The translations under genes were made by a program, and so were the position numbers. Shown here one piece after another: positions 33,821-45,000 of a stretch of DNA of 64,000 nt; positions within the stretch are counted from its first letter, which is position 1, and each line of letters starts with the position of its first letter. The DNA is from Flavobacterium daejeonense DSM 17708 (GTDB taxonomy: Bacteria > Bacteroidota > Bacteroidia > Flavobacteriales > Flavobacteriaceae). The notes below the pieces were generated by a model that was given only the letters and a program-made list of their open reading frames with translations, ran no database searches and was not told where the DNA came from. The stretch is taken from positions 186,001 through 250,000 of the forward strand of contig NZ_AUDK01000002.1 in assembly GCF_000425425.1 (NCBI RefSeq), given 5' to 3'.

Positions 33821-36800
33821 ATGAAACAATATATTTATAAAATTACATTTGCTATATTATTTTTGGCAGCCTTACCGGTAATTGCGCAACAGCAGCAAAC
33901 AACTTTGTTGGTTCGTGGTCAGGTAATTGATGCAGCTGACAATCAAACGATTCCAGGGGCAACGATTGCTGAACAAGATTCAGACAATAGAACCGTAGGA
34001 GGTGTTGTGACCGATTTTGATGGAAACTTTGCTATTCGTGTAAAAAACCCAAATAATAAATTACAAATATCAACTATCGGTTATAAAACGAAAACGGTAT
34101 CTATTAATGGAAAAGCTTCTATTAAAATTTCCTTAGTATCCAGTACGGAACAATTAAAAGAAATTGTGGTAAGATCAGAAAAAATGTCTGATAATGGTTT
34201 GATGAGTATTGCCGATCGTAACCGTACTACCGCTGCGGTTTCTATTAACGCTGCAGATTTAGAGAATACGCAGGCAGCTTCTATTGATGAGGCTTTACAA
34301 GGGCGTATGCCAGGTGTTGATATCGTTGCGAATAGTGGTGATCCGGGAGCTGGGATGCAAATCCGTATTCGTGGAACCTCTTCTATTACAGGTTCTTCTG
34401 ATCCATTAATTGTGGTGGATGGAATGCCTTATGAAACATCTGTTCCGGATGATTTTAATTTTGGTTCGGCTGATGAGCAAGGTTATGCGGCTTTATTGAA
34501 CATTGCTCCTTCAGATATTGAAACGATTACCATTTTGAAAGATGCTGCTGCAACGGCAGTTTGGGGAGCTCGTGCTGCCAGTGGGGTGTTGTTGATTACT
34601 ACCAAACGTGGAGCTGTAAGTGCACCAAAAATTTCGTATAGCTTTAGAGGAACCTATTCAAAGTTACCTCCAACGATTCCAATGTTAACAGGAGATCAAT
34701 ATTCACAGTTGATTCCGGAGGCATATATGAACAGAAACGGAGTGCCTTTGAATACACTTACGGTTAAAGAGTTTCAATACGATCCACAAGATGTATATTA
34801 TTATAAAAATTACAGCCAAAATACCAATTGGATAGATGCTATTACGCAAACTGCTTTAACAGGAGATCATAACCTTTCTTTACAAGGAGGAGGAGAAAAA
34901 GCAAGGTATTTTACTTCTGTGGGGTATTATAAAGGTAGAGGAGTTACTATTGGAACTGGTTTAGAGAGATTGAATGCCCGTTTGAATTTAGATTACGTAG
35001 TATCAGATCGTATTCGTTTTCGAACAGATATTGCTTATACCCATTCGGAAACCTTACGTAATTATGTAAATAGTTATGGTACTACAGATAGAGACCGATT
35101 AAGAGGGGTCGCTTATACTAAAATGCCTAATATGAGTATTTATGAATATGATGAGATGGGCAATTTAACACCTAATTATTTTACTCCGGCTGCCAATGTA
35201 CAGGGAACCTATTCAGGGACTTATAACCCGGTAGCCATGGGCGAGTATGCTTTAAATACCCAAACGGAAGACCGTATTGTGCCTCACTTTAATGTAAAAG
35301 TGGATCTTATTCCAGATAGATTAATTTCGACTTTTGACATACAATTTGATTTCAGAGGATTAAAAGTACACAACTTTTTACCTCAGAGTGCAACCGGTAG
35401 GCCATTTACAGAATCAGTGGTGAACAGAGCGGGAGACTCGGATTCTGATGGTGTTGGTATTACAACAAAAACTAATTTTGTTTATACACCAAGTATTGGA
35501 AAGAATCAGACCTTACAGGCCTTATTGTCTTTGCAGTCTAATGATTATCGTGGCTCTAGCCATTATGTAATGACAACTAATACTGCTTCTTCTTTATTGA
35601 CTGATCCTTCTGTTCCCGGAAGGACATCTGGTTCAGGAACTGCTTTGTCAAACGGAAATGGACAATCAAGAGATGTAGGTGCTTTAGTAAGCTTACAATA
35701 TGGATTGTTAGATCGTTATATTGTTAACGTAGGTTTACGTGGCGATGGGAATTCAAAATTTGCTGCTAATAACCGATATGGATTGTTTCCATCTATTTCT
35801 ACCCGTTGGAGAATTTCAGGAGAGAAATTTATGGAAAAATTTACCAGTATTGATGATTTAAGTATGCGTTTGAGTTATGGTCATTCCGGTAGAGCACCGC
35901 GTTATGATTATCGTTTTTTTAATGTATATGATAATTACAATACTCAATATTTAGGACTAAACGGAGTTGTTCCCGGTAATATGGAGTTAAGTAATTTACG
36001 ATGGGAAAAATTAATAGGTACTAACTTAGGTTTTAACTTGCAAATGTTTAATAAGCGTTTGTCTATAGATGCTGAGATTTATCGTAATACAACTAAAGAT
36101 ATGTTGTTTAGAGATCTTGATATTAGTTCGGTTTCCGGTTATTCTAGTATTTCTGATCAAAATGTTGGTAGTATGCAAAATCAGGGATGGGAGATTGGTT
36201 TAAACAGTACTCCTTATAAATCAAAAAAATGGAGAGTAGATTTTAATTTTAATATTTCTGCTAATCAGAACATAATTAAAGAGATATCAGAGTTTTACCC
36301 AAGTGAGAGTGGAAATACGGACAGAAATGGGCAGTTTAAACGTTTTCTTCAGGTAGATAATCCATTTGGTTCTTTTTACGGATATCGTTTCAAAGGAGTT
36401 TATACTGATTTAGAAGCTACAAAAGCCAGAGATGCTGCCGGAAACGTTATTATAGGACCAAATGGTCAGGAAGTGTTTATGCGTTTTAATTACCCCGCAG
36501 TTGATTATACATTCCAACCAGGAGATGCAATTTATGAAGACATTAATAAAGATGGTAATATAGACAGTCGTGATGTGGTATATTTAGGAAACAGTAATCC
36601 TAAATTAGCCGGAGGTTTTGGTCCCTCAATAAGTTATGATAAATTTAAATTGTTGATGTATTTTACCTATCGTTTGAATTATGATATTGTAAATGGCACT
36701 GAAATGAATACGACTAATATGTACGGATGGAGTAATCAAAGTACAGCTGTCTTATCAAGATGGCGTAATCCTGGTGACGTGACTGATATGCCTAGAGCTG

Positions 36801-37096
36801 TTTTTGGTTCAGGATATAACTGGTTAGGTTCCGATCGCTATGTTGAAGATGCTTCTTTCTGTCGTTTACGTTCGGTAACACTTAGTTATAATTTAGGGAA
36901 AAAATTGTTGAAAAAGTTAAATTTAGAAGATCTTCGTTTTTGGGTAACTGCTGATAACTTATACACATTTACGAAATACACAGGTCAGGATCCTGAAGTA
37001 AGTATGAAGGGTGGAGATCCTTTTGGAATTGCAATCGATGGAGAAGCTACACCACCTACTAAACGTTTCACATTTGGTTTAACAACCCGTTTTTAA
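33821..37096 (+). CDS. SusC/RagA-family TonB-dependent outer-membrane transporter 1
   Basis: A 1091-residue outer-membrane importer. It has a signal peptide about 1-22 and a carboxypeptidase-regulatory-like domain (about 30-110: VRGQVIDAADNQTIPGATI). The plug follows with LQGRMPGVDIVANSGDPGAG, IRIRGTSSITGSSDPLIVVDGMPY and the SusC signature TILKDAAATAVWGARAASGVLLITTKRG split over the 178-270 region. The beta-barrel runs to the terminal Phe (GLTTRF). It works with the SusD next to it to import oligosaccharides, powered by TonB. It is the second gene of the operon. Confidence 0.95.
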   Translation: MKQYIYKITFAILFLAALPVIAQQQQTTLLVRGQVIDAADNQTIPGATIAEQDSDNRTVGGVVTDFDGNFAIRVKNPNNKLQISTIGYKTKTVSINGKASIKISLVSSTEQLKEIVVRSEKMSDNGLMSIADRNRTTAAVSINAADLENTQAASIDEALQGRMPGVDIVANSGDPGAGMQIRIRGTSSITGSSDPLIVVDGMPYETSVPDDFNFGSADEQGYAALLNIAPSDIETITILKDAAATAVWGARAASGVLLITTKRGAVSAPKISYSFRGTYSKLPPTIPMLTGDQYSQLIPEAYMNRNGVPLNTLTVKEFQYDPQDVYYYKNYSQNTNWIDAITQTALTGDHNLSLQGGGEKARYFTSVGYYKGRGVTIGTGLERLNARLNLDYVVSDRIRFRTDIAYTHSETLRNYVNSYGTTDRDRLRGVAYTKMPNMSIYEYDEMGNLTPNYFTPAANVQGTYSGTYNPVAMGEYALNTQTEDRIVPHFNVKVDLIPDRLISTFDIQFDFRGLKVHNFLPQSATGRPFTESVVNRAGDSDSDGVGITTKTNFVYTPSIGKNQTLQALLSLQSNDYRGSSHYVMTTNTASSLLTDPSVPGRTSGSGTALSNGNGQSRDVGALVSLQYGLLDRYIVNVGLRGDGNSKFAANNRYGLFPSISTRWRISGEKFMEKFTSIDDLSMRLSYGHSGRAPRYDYRFFNVYDNYNTQYLGLNGVVPGNMELSNLRWEKLIGTNLGFNLQMFNKRLSIDAEIYRNTTKDMLFRDLDISSVSGYSSISDQNVGSMQNQGWEIGLNSTPYKSKKWRVDFNFNISANQNIIKEISEFYPSESGNTDRNGQFKRFLQVDNPFGSFYGYRFKGVYTDLEATKARDAAGNVIIGPNGQEVFMRFNYPAVDYTFQPGDAIYEDINKDGNIDSRDVVYLGNSNPKLAGGFGPSISYDKFKLLMYFTYRLNYDIVNGTEMNTTNMYGWSNQSTAVLSRWRNPGDVTDMPRAVFGSGYNWLGSDRYVEDASFCRLRSVTLSYNLGKKLLKKLNLEDLRFWVTADNLYTFTKYTGQDPEVSMKGGDPFGIAIDGEATPPTKRFTFGLTTRF

Positions 37097-37113
37097 TACA
37101 AAATATTTGATTT

Positions 37114-38634
37114 ATGCAAACTAAAATAAAAACAATAATAGCCTTATTTATCCTGTTTGTTTCGGCAAGTTCCTGTGATAATTATCTGGATTTACGTCCT
37201 GAGAATGGTATCGTACGTGATGAATTTTGGAAAACAAAAGAAGATATACAGGCTGCTGTAATAGGTATTTATTCCTCAATGTTGAATTCACCACCTGATG
37301 TTAGCGATTTAACATTGACTGAATATCTTTTTATGTACGGAGAATTAAGGGGTGATATGTTGCTTGCCGGTCCTAATGTAAGTGAGGATCAAAGAGATAT
37401 TATGAATGCGAATATTATCGCTTCTAATGAATTAACATCCTGGGCTGCTTTTTACAGAACCATTAACTATTGTAATACGGTAATCGATTTAGCTCCTGCT
37501 GTACGTAGTGAGGATCCGACTTTAACTCAAATGCAGTTAAATCATTTTCTTTCTGAAGCTTTGGCGATAAGAGGGTATTTGTATTTTACTTTGGCTCGTA
37601 CTTTTAAGGATGTACCTCTTAAATTGAAAGCTACTTTGACTGATCAGGATAATTATCAAATTCCTGTAAGTACTCAGGCAGAGGTTTTTGCTCAGGTAAT
37701 TAAAGATTTAAAATTAGCTGATGAATATGCTGTTGAAGATTACGGAGATAATGCTTCAAACAAAGGACGTATTACTTCTTATGCTATTAATGCAATGTTG
37801 GCAGATGTTTATTTATGGACAGAGAGCTATCAGGAAGCTTATGATGCTACTAAAAAAGTGACGGATTCAGGAAAATTTGCTTTAATAGAAGCTTCTGCTT
37901 CAACCTGGTATAATAGTGTTTTTGCTGTTGGAAATTCTTCGGAAAGTATTTTTGAGTTCCAATATACCAGTTCAAATTTGCCTCCTTTTTATAACATCTT
38001 TTTACAAAGACCACAATTTAGAGCCGGAGCTTTGGTGATGGAAGAGGTATTCGGAATTGATTTTGATGATCCGGTAAATACAAAGGATATTCGTGGTGAC
38101 AGAGCTTCATTGGTTGGTGCTACTGGAGAAATCTATAAATTTACAGGATTGAATAATGAAGAGCGTAAAGCGTTACAGGATTCAGATACGCATTGGTTTG
38201 TATATCGTTATGCTGATGTATTGTTAATGCAGGCAGAAGCTTCGGCGAGATTACAAGGACAAGGTCAAGAAGGTAAGGGACAAGAGGCACTTGATATTAT
38301 TGCAAATCTTAGACTAAAGCGTAAAGCACTTCTTCAAACAGAACAGAATGTAAGTGCAGGAGATCCTGATGGTATAATTGATTATATTTTAGCGGAACGT
38401 GCCAGAGAATTGGCTTTTGAAGGGAAACGTTGGTATGATGTGTTGCGTGTTGCTCGCGCTAATAATTATGCTCGTTTGAATTTATTAATTGATTTAGCGG
38501 TAAAAACTGCTCCGGCCAATCAGCAACAGTCTATTATTGCTAAATTAAGAGATTATAATAGTCATTATTTACCAATTAATACTTACGAACTTTATACCAA
38601 TAAAGCTCTTGAGCAAAATCCATTTTATAAATAA
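37114..38634 (+). CDS. SusD/RagB-family lipoprotein 1
   Basis: A 506-residue surface lipoprotein (lipobox ASSC, Cys21, followed by DNYLDLRPENG). It has the usual SusD start (DEFWKTKEDIQAAVIGIYSSM), TPR-like helices (LSEALAIRGYLYFTLARTFKDVPL) and the C-terminal block ERARELAFEGKRWYDVLRVAR. SusD proteins cap the SusC barrel and bind the oligosaccharide. It follows susC 1 by 17 bp. Confidence 0.94.
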   Translation: MQTKIKTIIALFILFVSASSCDNYLDLRPENGIVRDEFWKTKEDIQAAVIGIYSSMLNSPPDVSDLTLTEYLFMYGELRGDMLLAGPNVSEDQRDIMNANIIASNELTSWAAFYRTINYCNTVIDLAPAVRSEDPTLTQMQLNHFLSEALAIRGYLYFTLARTFKDVPLKLKATLTDQDNYQIPVSTQAEVFAQVIKDLKLADEYAVEDYGDNASNKGRITSYAINAMLADVYLWTESYQEAYDATKKVTDSGKFALIEASASTWYNSVFAVGNSSESIFEFQYTSSNLPPFYNIFLQRPQFRAGALVMEEVFGIDFDDPVNTKDIRGDRASLVGATGEIYKFTGLNNEERKALQDSDTHWFVYRYADVLLMQAEASARLQGQGQEGKGQEALDIIANLRLKRKALLQTEQNVSAGDPDGIIDYILAERARELAFEGKRWYDVLRVARANNYARLNLLIDLAVKTAPANQQQSIIAKLRDYNSHYLPINTYELYTNKALEQNPFYK

Positions 38635-38649
38635 TAAAAAAATTAAGTC

Positions 38650-40488
38650 ATGAAAAGATTATTAAGATTACCTAGTGTGTGGAGACTTACTTTGTTGTTT
38701 TTGATTGCTTTGGTGTTTCAAAGCTGTTCAGAGCAAAAAATAAAAGAAAGTACCGATGAAACTCCAAATATTACAGAGTTTATAAGAGCTAATCCGGATT
38801 ATTCCCTGTTTTTAGAAATTTTGGATATTACTAATTATGCCTCCTTTATGAATACCTATGGGACTTATACGATGTTTTTGCCTACCAATGAGGCGGTACA
38901 GGAGTATATGAGTGATTTGGGAGTAAATTCTTTATCACAAATTCCATTAGATGATTTACAGGCTTTGGTTAAATTGCATATTCTTGAGCAAAAAATTAAT
39001 ACTACGGAATTTACTGACGGAAAGTTGGCTACTCCAAGTATGTATGGACAATATTTGATAACTGGTGCTGCAAATAATAATAATGTTTCCAGTACAACTG
39101 TCAATAAGACAGCAAATGTTGTTGTTTCTAATATTGAAACAGGTAATGGAATTATCCATGTAATTGATCAGGTTTTACGTGTAGCTACTAAAACTTTGGC
39201 AGAGCGAATAGAAGCTGATCCAAATCTTTCTTTATTCACAGAAGTTTTAAAAGCGACCGGATGGTATGAAAAACTAAATCAGCCTATTACTTCGGATGAG
39301 AATAATGTAAGTAACTTTCTTACGGTATTAGCGCAAACAAATGAAGTGTATAATACTACCACTTGGAAAAATCCTGCTAATGGACAAACAATAACTTTGA
39401 ATACGATAGAGAATTTAAAATTAAGATATAGTAAACCTATTGGGAATAATCCGGCGGATCCTACTAATCCAGCTGACAGTTTGAATTTATATGTGCAATA
39501 CCGTATCATACCAGGATTAAATTATTTGGCTGATTTTGCTACTACTCCGGTATTTTTAACAAAAGCACCTCTGGAAGTAATTAGTTCAAAATTAAAAGGG
39601 CAGGATATTTTATTGAATGAGGATGTTTTCAATGGTGTTCTCGAAGAAGGTGTTGGAATGATAAGAACACTAAGTGATGAGACCTGTTCCAATGGAGTGT
39701 TGCATTATGTAGATGGAAATTTCTCTATTAAAAAACGTTTACCATCTCCGGTTTATTTTGATTTGTGTGACCAGCCTGAATATGCAAACAATACCGCAAA
39801 TTACAGAAAGGACGGAGGATTAAGTTTTGGATTTAAAAAAGGAGATATGGCTGATGTTATCTGGACAGGAAGTAGTAGTTATACTTTAGATTGGAATCCT
39901 TATGGAACTGCTGCTAATGGAGATCTATGCAGAGTTTTCCGTTTCCGTGTAGGTTCGGGAGGATTAAATGACATTGAGTTTACTACTCCGGTAATTATAA
40001 AAGGACGTTATAAAATTTGGGTTTCTTATTGTCAAAATCCTAGAGCTTCTACTGATACCAAGGTGTTTTTTAATGGTGTGCAAACCTCCAGACTTATTAA
40101 TCAGCGTGAGTATCCAAATGATCCGGCTAATCTTACAAGTGGTTTGACAGACAGGGTGCTGGAGTCTCAGGGGTATAAGCGTTATATCTTCCCTTATGTT
40201 CACTCTAGTCGTTTGTACTCCAGATTAGCAGGTATTGTAGAAGTGGAAACAACCGGAAGACATAAAATTAAATTTGTTACTACTTCTTGTTCCGGTTGTG
40301 GTGGTGGAGATGCTGACAGATGGGATGTTGTGGAATTCCGTCCGGTAGATATGGATCAAATATGGCCAAAATTCCGAGCAGGTTATAAAAGTCAACCAGG
40401 AGTTTCTAGTGGGAACGATTTAAATGGAGATTATTTGATTTCCAGAGAAGAGGCTGACAAAGGAGATAACGGAAATAATGGTTATTAA
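38650..40488 (+). CDS. Fasciclin (FAS1) domain surface lipoprotein B
   Basis: A 612-residue lipoprotein (lipobox FQSC, Cys26). Residues about 45-180 are one FAS1 domain (TYTMFLPTNEAVQEYM, GNGIIHVIDQVLRV). Residues about 185-350 are a second, longer one. Residues about 365-580 look like a beta-sandwich module (VIWTGSSSYTLDWNPYG, GRYKIWVSYCQN), perhaps carbohydrate-binding. The tail contains DLNGDYLISREEADKGDNG, reminiscent of an EF-hand-like calcium loop. It lies between the two SusCD pairs and is probably a surface glycan-binding protein. Confidence 0.8.
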   Translation: MKRLLRLPSVWRLTLLFLIALVFQSCSEQKIKESTDETPNITEFIRANPDYSLFLEILDITNYASFMNTYGTYTMFLPTNEAVQEYMSDLGVNSLSQIPLDDLQALVKLHILEQKINTTEFTDGKLATPSMYGQYLITGAANNNNVSSTTVNKTANVVVSNIETGNGIIHVIDQVLRVATKTLAERIEADPNLSLFTEVLKATGWYEKLNQPITSDENNVSNFLTVLAQTNEVYNTTTWKNPANGQTITLNTIENLKLRYSKPIGNNPADPTNPADSLNLYVQYRIIPGLNYLADFATTPVFLTKAPLEVISSKLKGQDILLNEDVFNGVLEEGVGMIRTLSDETCSNGVLHYVDGNFSIKKRLPSPVYFDLCDQPEYANNTANYRKDGGLSFGFKKGDMADVIWTGSSSYTLDWNPYGTAANGDLCRVFRFRVGSGGLNDIEFTTPVIIKGRYKIWVSYCQNPRASTDTKVFFNGVQTSRLINQREYPNDPANLTSGLTDRVLESQGYKRYIFPYVHSSRLYSRLAGIVEVETTGRHKIKFVTTSCSGCGGGDADRWDVVEFRPVDMDQIWPKFRAGYKSQPGVSSGNDLNGDYLISREEADKGDNGNNGY

Positions 40489-40527
40489 AATTATAATTGA
40501 ATATAAGTACAAACTAATCAACAAAAA

Positions 40528-42030
40528 ATGATATCATTAAAAAATAACTATAAAAGATTATTTGCCGGTGTTTTAGCACTGGCAGTAATCTCCTGTTCTA
40601 ATCCTTGGGATGATCGTGAAAACAATGACGATGCCAACCTGAGTGTTACTTTAACAGAAGCAATTTCTAATAGTTCTGAAATTTCGCAATTCGCAGCTTT
40701 ATTAAAAGAAACAGGTTACGATAAAGTATTAGCTGCATCTAAGACTTATACCGTTTTTGCTCCTACTAATGCTGCTATGGCTGAAGTAGATACTGCTATA
40801 TTGGATGATGCTGATGCATTGAAACAATTTGTAGCTAATCATATTGCTTTAACGGCTTATTCTTCGGTGCGCTCTGAAGATGTTCGTGTAAGAATGTTAA
40901 GCAATAAATATTTGGATTTTGAAGGAACTTCTGATATAGATGGAGCTACTATTATTACTGCGGATCATTATGCAGCAAATGGTGTGTTTCATATTATTGA
41001 TCATGCCTTAACCCCAAAATTAAATATTTGGGAATATGTAAATTCTCAGGCAGGTACCTCGGCTATGGCGGATTATTTATTGAGTTTAAAAGAGTTTAGT
41101 ATTTATGAATCAGATATTGATGCTAAAGCTTTGTCTGAAGAGGAAGGTGCGGGATATCGTGCCGATTCATTGACTAATTCTTATTTAAAGAATGTGTATA
41201 ATTTGAATAATGAAAGAAATAATTATACGCTTTTCTTAATGAAAGATGCTGGTTATTCTACAGAAGTTAATAAGATGAAACCTTATACTATAAAAGTATC
41301 TAATGATGTTACGGTAGATTCTACAGCGATATATGCGGGTTATTTTACTTTGAGAGATTTGGCTTTTGCCAAAAAATATAAAAAGAGTGAATTACCGGCT
41401 TCCTTAGTGTCGCAATTTGGAGTGGAAGTGCCAATTGATCAAACTAAAATTGTTGAAGAAATTCATTTAAGTAACGGAATTGTTTACATTATGGATCAGG
41501 TGGAAGTACCTCTTAGCAGTCGTTTATTAACAAGACAGATTGAAGGAGAAAAAAATATTAGTTTTATTAATGGTCCTCGAAGTGCAATTAAATATCGTGA
41601 TAAGAAGGATAATTCATTAGCTTTTTATCCAGAACCAACATTATTTTATGATGTAATTGTGACTAATCCAGGTACTGGGAGATTTATGCTTGATTATAAT
41701 GCAAAAGATTTGTACAGTACAACTTATAAAGTGTATTGGAGAGCAATCAATGATTTTCAGACTAATGTTATCAATCAAAGTTTAAGAGTAGCCGGGAAAT
41801 TTAAGTTTGAGGGAGATACAAGAACAGTTTCTGATTTAGTTGAACATTTTGATCCTGTAGCTGTTCAACCAAATGTTTATACTGAAGTTTATATTGGTGA
41901 GTTTACATTAGATACGGCACGTAATTTAGATTTAATATCCTTAATTGCTGCAGATAATACAACTAACGGAAATAACTCACTTACATTGGATTATTTGAAA
42001 TTTGTTCCTCAAGTTAAACCTATACCATAA
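40528..42030 (+). CDS. Fasciclin (FAS1) domain surface lipoprotein C
   Basis: A 500-residue lipoprotein (lipobox VISC, Cys23, then SNPWDD). It has a FAS1 domain at about residues 45-170 (KTYTVFAPTNAAMAEV, NGVFHIIDHALTPKL), a second FAS1-like segment at about 172-330 (NGIVYIMDQVEVPL) and a C-terminal beta-domain (about 340-495). That last domain resembles the end of FAS1 lipoprotein B in position and size. It lies directly before susC 2 (20-bp gap). Same inferred role as the other two FAS1 proteins. Confidence 0.8.
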   Translation: MISLKNNYKRLFAGVLALAVISCSNPWDDRENNDDANLSVTLTEAISNSSEISQFAALLKETGYDKVLAASKTYTVFAPTNAAMAEVDTAILDDADALKQFVANHIALTAYSSVRSEDVRVRMLSNKYLDFEGTSDIDGATIITADHYAANGVFHIIDHALTPKLNIWEYVNSQAGTSAMADYLLSLKEFSIYESDIDAKALSEEEGAGYRADSLTNSYLKNVYNLNNERNNYTLFLMKDAGYSTEVNKMKPYTIKVSNDVTVDSTAIYAGYFTLRDLAFAKKYKKSELPASLVSQFGVEVPIDQTKIVEEIHLSNGIVYIMDQVEVPLSSRLLTRQIEGEKNISFINGPRSAIKYRDKKDNSLAFYPEPTLFYDVIVTNPGTGRFMLDYNAKDLYSTTYKVYWRAINDFQTNVINQSLRVAGKFKFEGDTRTVSDLVEHFDPVAVQPNVYTEVYIGEFTLDTARNLDLISLIAADNTTNGNNSLTLDYLKFVPQVKPIP

Positions 42031-42050
42031 TATACTATAAAAAATTAGTT

Positions 42051-45000
42051 ATGCTAAAAAATATAAAAATAAGCTGCTTAGCGAGTCTTTTTTTTGCCGG
42101 TGGTCTTTATGTACCAATGTATGCGCAGGAAACTCAAAAGCCAAAAACTACAGCAAATACAACTATAAATAATAAAACAAAAGGGATTTTGGTAAAAGGG
42201 GTGGTTAAAAGTGCTGCCACTAATAAAGCCTTATCCGGAATCAATGTTGCTGTAGAAGGGTTCTCTTCAGCAATTACCAATGATGATGGAAGTTTTGAAA
42301 TTAAAGTACCTAATTTGGAAGCTTTACTTAAAATTAGTGGGGAAAATTACCAAACTGAAGTTCATCCTTTGCGTAATCAGAAAGACGGAATTGGAATTTA
42401 TTTAAGTGAGCCAAATTATGCAGCTGCTTACCAAATTGCAGATATGGCACAGGGTTCTAAAATGCAATACAACAATACCCATGCTGCCACCGTAGTTGAT
42501 TTTGATAAAGACCAATGGTCTAATCCGCTTAACGAGGCCGTAGGAGGTTTTCTTCAGGGAAAAGTAGCAGGTTTAAATACAGTGCGTAATTCCGGAACCC
42601 CTGGTGCAGGTAGTTATTTATCACTTCGTGGAATGACCTCCTTGTATGGAACTAATAAACCATTGATTGTTGTAGATGGGATGATCTATGATGATGAGGA
42701 TTATGGTTCAGGAATTATTCAAAATACTTCTTCATCACCATTAGCTAATATTGATGTAAAAGATATTGAAGATATTACCGTAATTAAAGACGGATCTTCA
42801 TTATATGGAACTAAAGGAGCTAATGGAGTGATCAAGATTACTACAATACGCCCAACAGAGTTGACTACTAAAATTGATTTTACGATGTATGGCGGAGTGA
42901 ATCAGACTCCGGATCAATTACCATTATTGGGAGCTAATGGGTATCGTACTTATATGTCACAATTAGAAGCAAGTAGAGGTTTGACACAGTCGCAAATTGC
43001 TGCTTTGCCCTATATGAATGATGAGGTAGGATCAACCGGCTATTATACTTATCATAATAATACGAATTGGCAGAATGAAGTCTTGAAATCCAGCGTAAAT
43101 CAAAATTATTATGTTAAGATTCGTGGTGGAGATGATATTGCAAAATTCGGATTGTCGGTAGGTTATTTGGATAGTAAAGGTACTATCGATAAAACAGAGA
43201 GTAAGCGTTACAGTACCCGTTTGAATGCTGCATTAAAATTGACTAATAAATTAACTGTAGATGCTAATTTGTCTTTTGTTCAAAATCAGCAGGATCAGTG
43301 GAATCAGGGAGCTTCTTTTACAAGCCCGTTATATTTATCCTTGACAAAATCGCCTTTGCTTGCTAAGCAATTAGTTGATGATGTCGGTGAGGTTTCTCCT
43401 AATTTAGCGGATGTAGATTATTTTAACATTGGAAATCCTAATGCTATTTTACAAAATGGTTTTGGATTGAATAAGAACTATCGTTTCTTTGGTGATTTGA
43501 AATTTACTTATGCCTTAAATAAAGATTGGGATATCAACACCATTTTAGGTTTGACTTATAATAAAGAGAGAAAAACTTTCTTTATTCCGGACTATGGTAT
43601 AGCTTCTTTTGTTTTACCAACAGCTATTGGCACTAATCAATCCGGTAGTGAGGTTCAGGTTTACAAAAGTATTTATACCGATACTTATGCTAATTATATG
43701 AAGCATATCAATAATGATCATAATTTTAATGCCCGTTTTGGGGTTCGAACCCAAAGTAATAAATCGGAAAGTGATTTAGGTTTAGGTTATAATTCATCAA
43801 CAGATGATTTTACTACTGTAGGAGCTAGTTCTAGCTTGTTGCGTCAGATTGGTGGTGCTTTAAATGAGTGGAATTGGATGAATATTTATGCTAATGCTGA
43901 TTATAATTATCGTAATAAATATTTCCTGACTACTAATTATGCTGTAGATGGTTCCAGCCGTTTTGGAGATAAAATGAATGGAGCTAATAAATATGCTTTG
44001 ATGTCCTCATTGTCAGGAGCCTGGATGGTTTCTTCAGAAGGATTTATGAAAAATATGAAGGCTGTTGATTATTTAAAATTGAGAGCTAGTTATGGTTACA
44101 GTGGAAATGATGATATAGGGAATTTTGCAGCTCAACAATATTATGTGTCTCAAAATTTTCTTGGAATGCAAGGTTTAGTAAGAGGCAATATTGCAAATCC
44201 AGACTTAGAATGGGAAACGGTAAAGAAATTTAATGTAGGTGTCGATTTTGGGATTTTTAACGAAAGATTAAATGCTTCCATGGATTATTTTACTAACAGG
44301 ACTCGTAATATGATTGTTTATAAATCAATCCCAAATGCAACAGGTTTTGATTATATGCCTGTTAATAGTGGAGCAATGCGTACTACCGGTGCTGAATTAG
44401 CATTGAATGCCCGTGTTATCAAATCTACTGATTTTACTTTTGATTTGGGTATTAATCTGAGTCGTTATAAAAATGAAATACAAGGCTTACCTGATGGTGA
44501 TATCTTGACTCAGTTTGCTGGTGCTACTTATTTGACTTCAGTGGGTAAGGATGCTAATTTATTCTATGGCTTGAAATCTTTGGGTGTGTTTAGTACTACT
44601 GCAGAGGCAAATGCTGCAGGTTTAAATAAGCGTTTGGAAAACGGTAATTTAGTTCCATTTGGGGCAGGGGATATGCATTATGCAGATGTTGATGGTAATA
44701 ATATTATCGACGAAAATGACCGCATGGTAATTGGAAATCCAAATCCGGATTTAACAGGTAATGTTTCGGCTAATTTTACTTATAAGCGTTTTAGTTTACA
44801 GGCTCTGTTTAATTTCTCAGTAGGAAATGATATCTACAATGGGTTACGTAATAATTTAGAGAAAATGAGTGGTTACGAAAATCAAACTGTTGCTGTAGCT
44901 AATCGATGGAGAGCCGAAGGTCAACAAACGGATATTCCTAGAGCAACCTGGGGAGATCCAATGGGGAATGCAGATTTCTCAAGTCGTTGGATTGAAGACG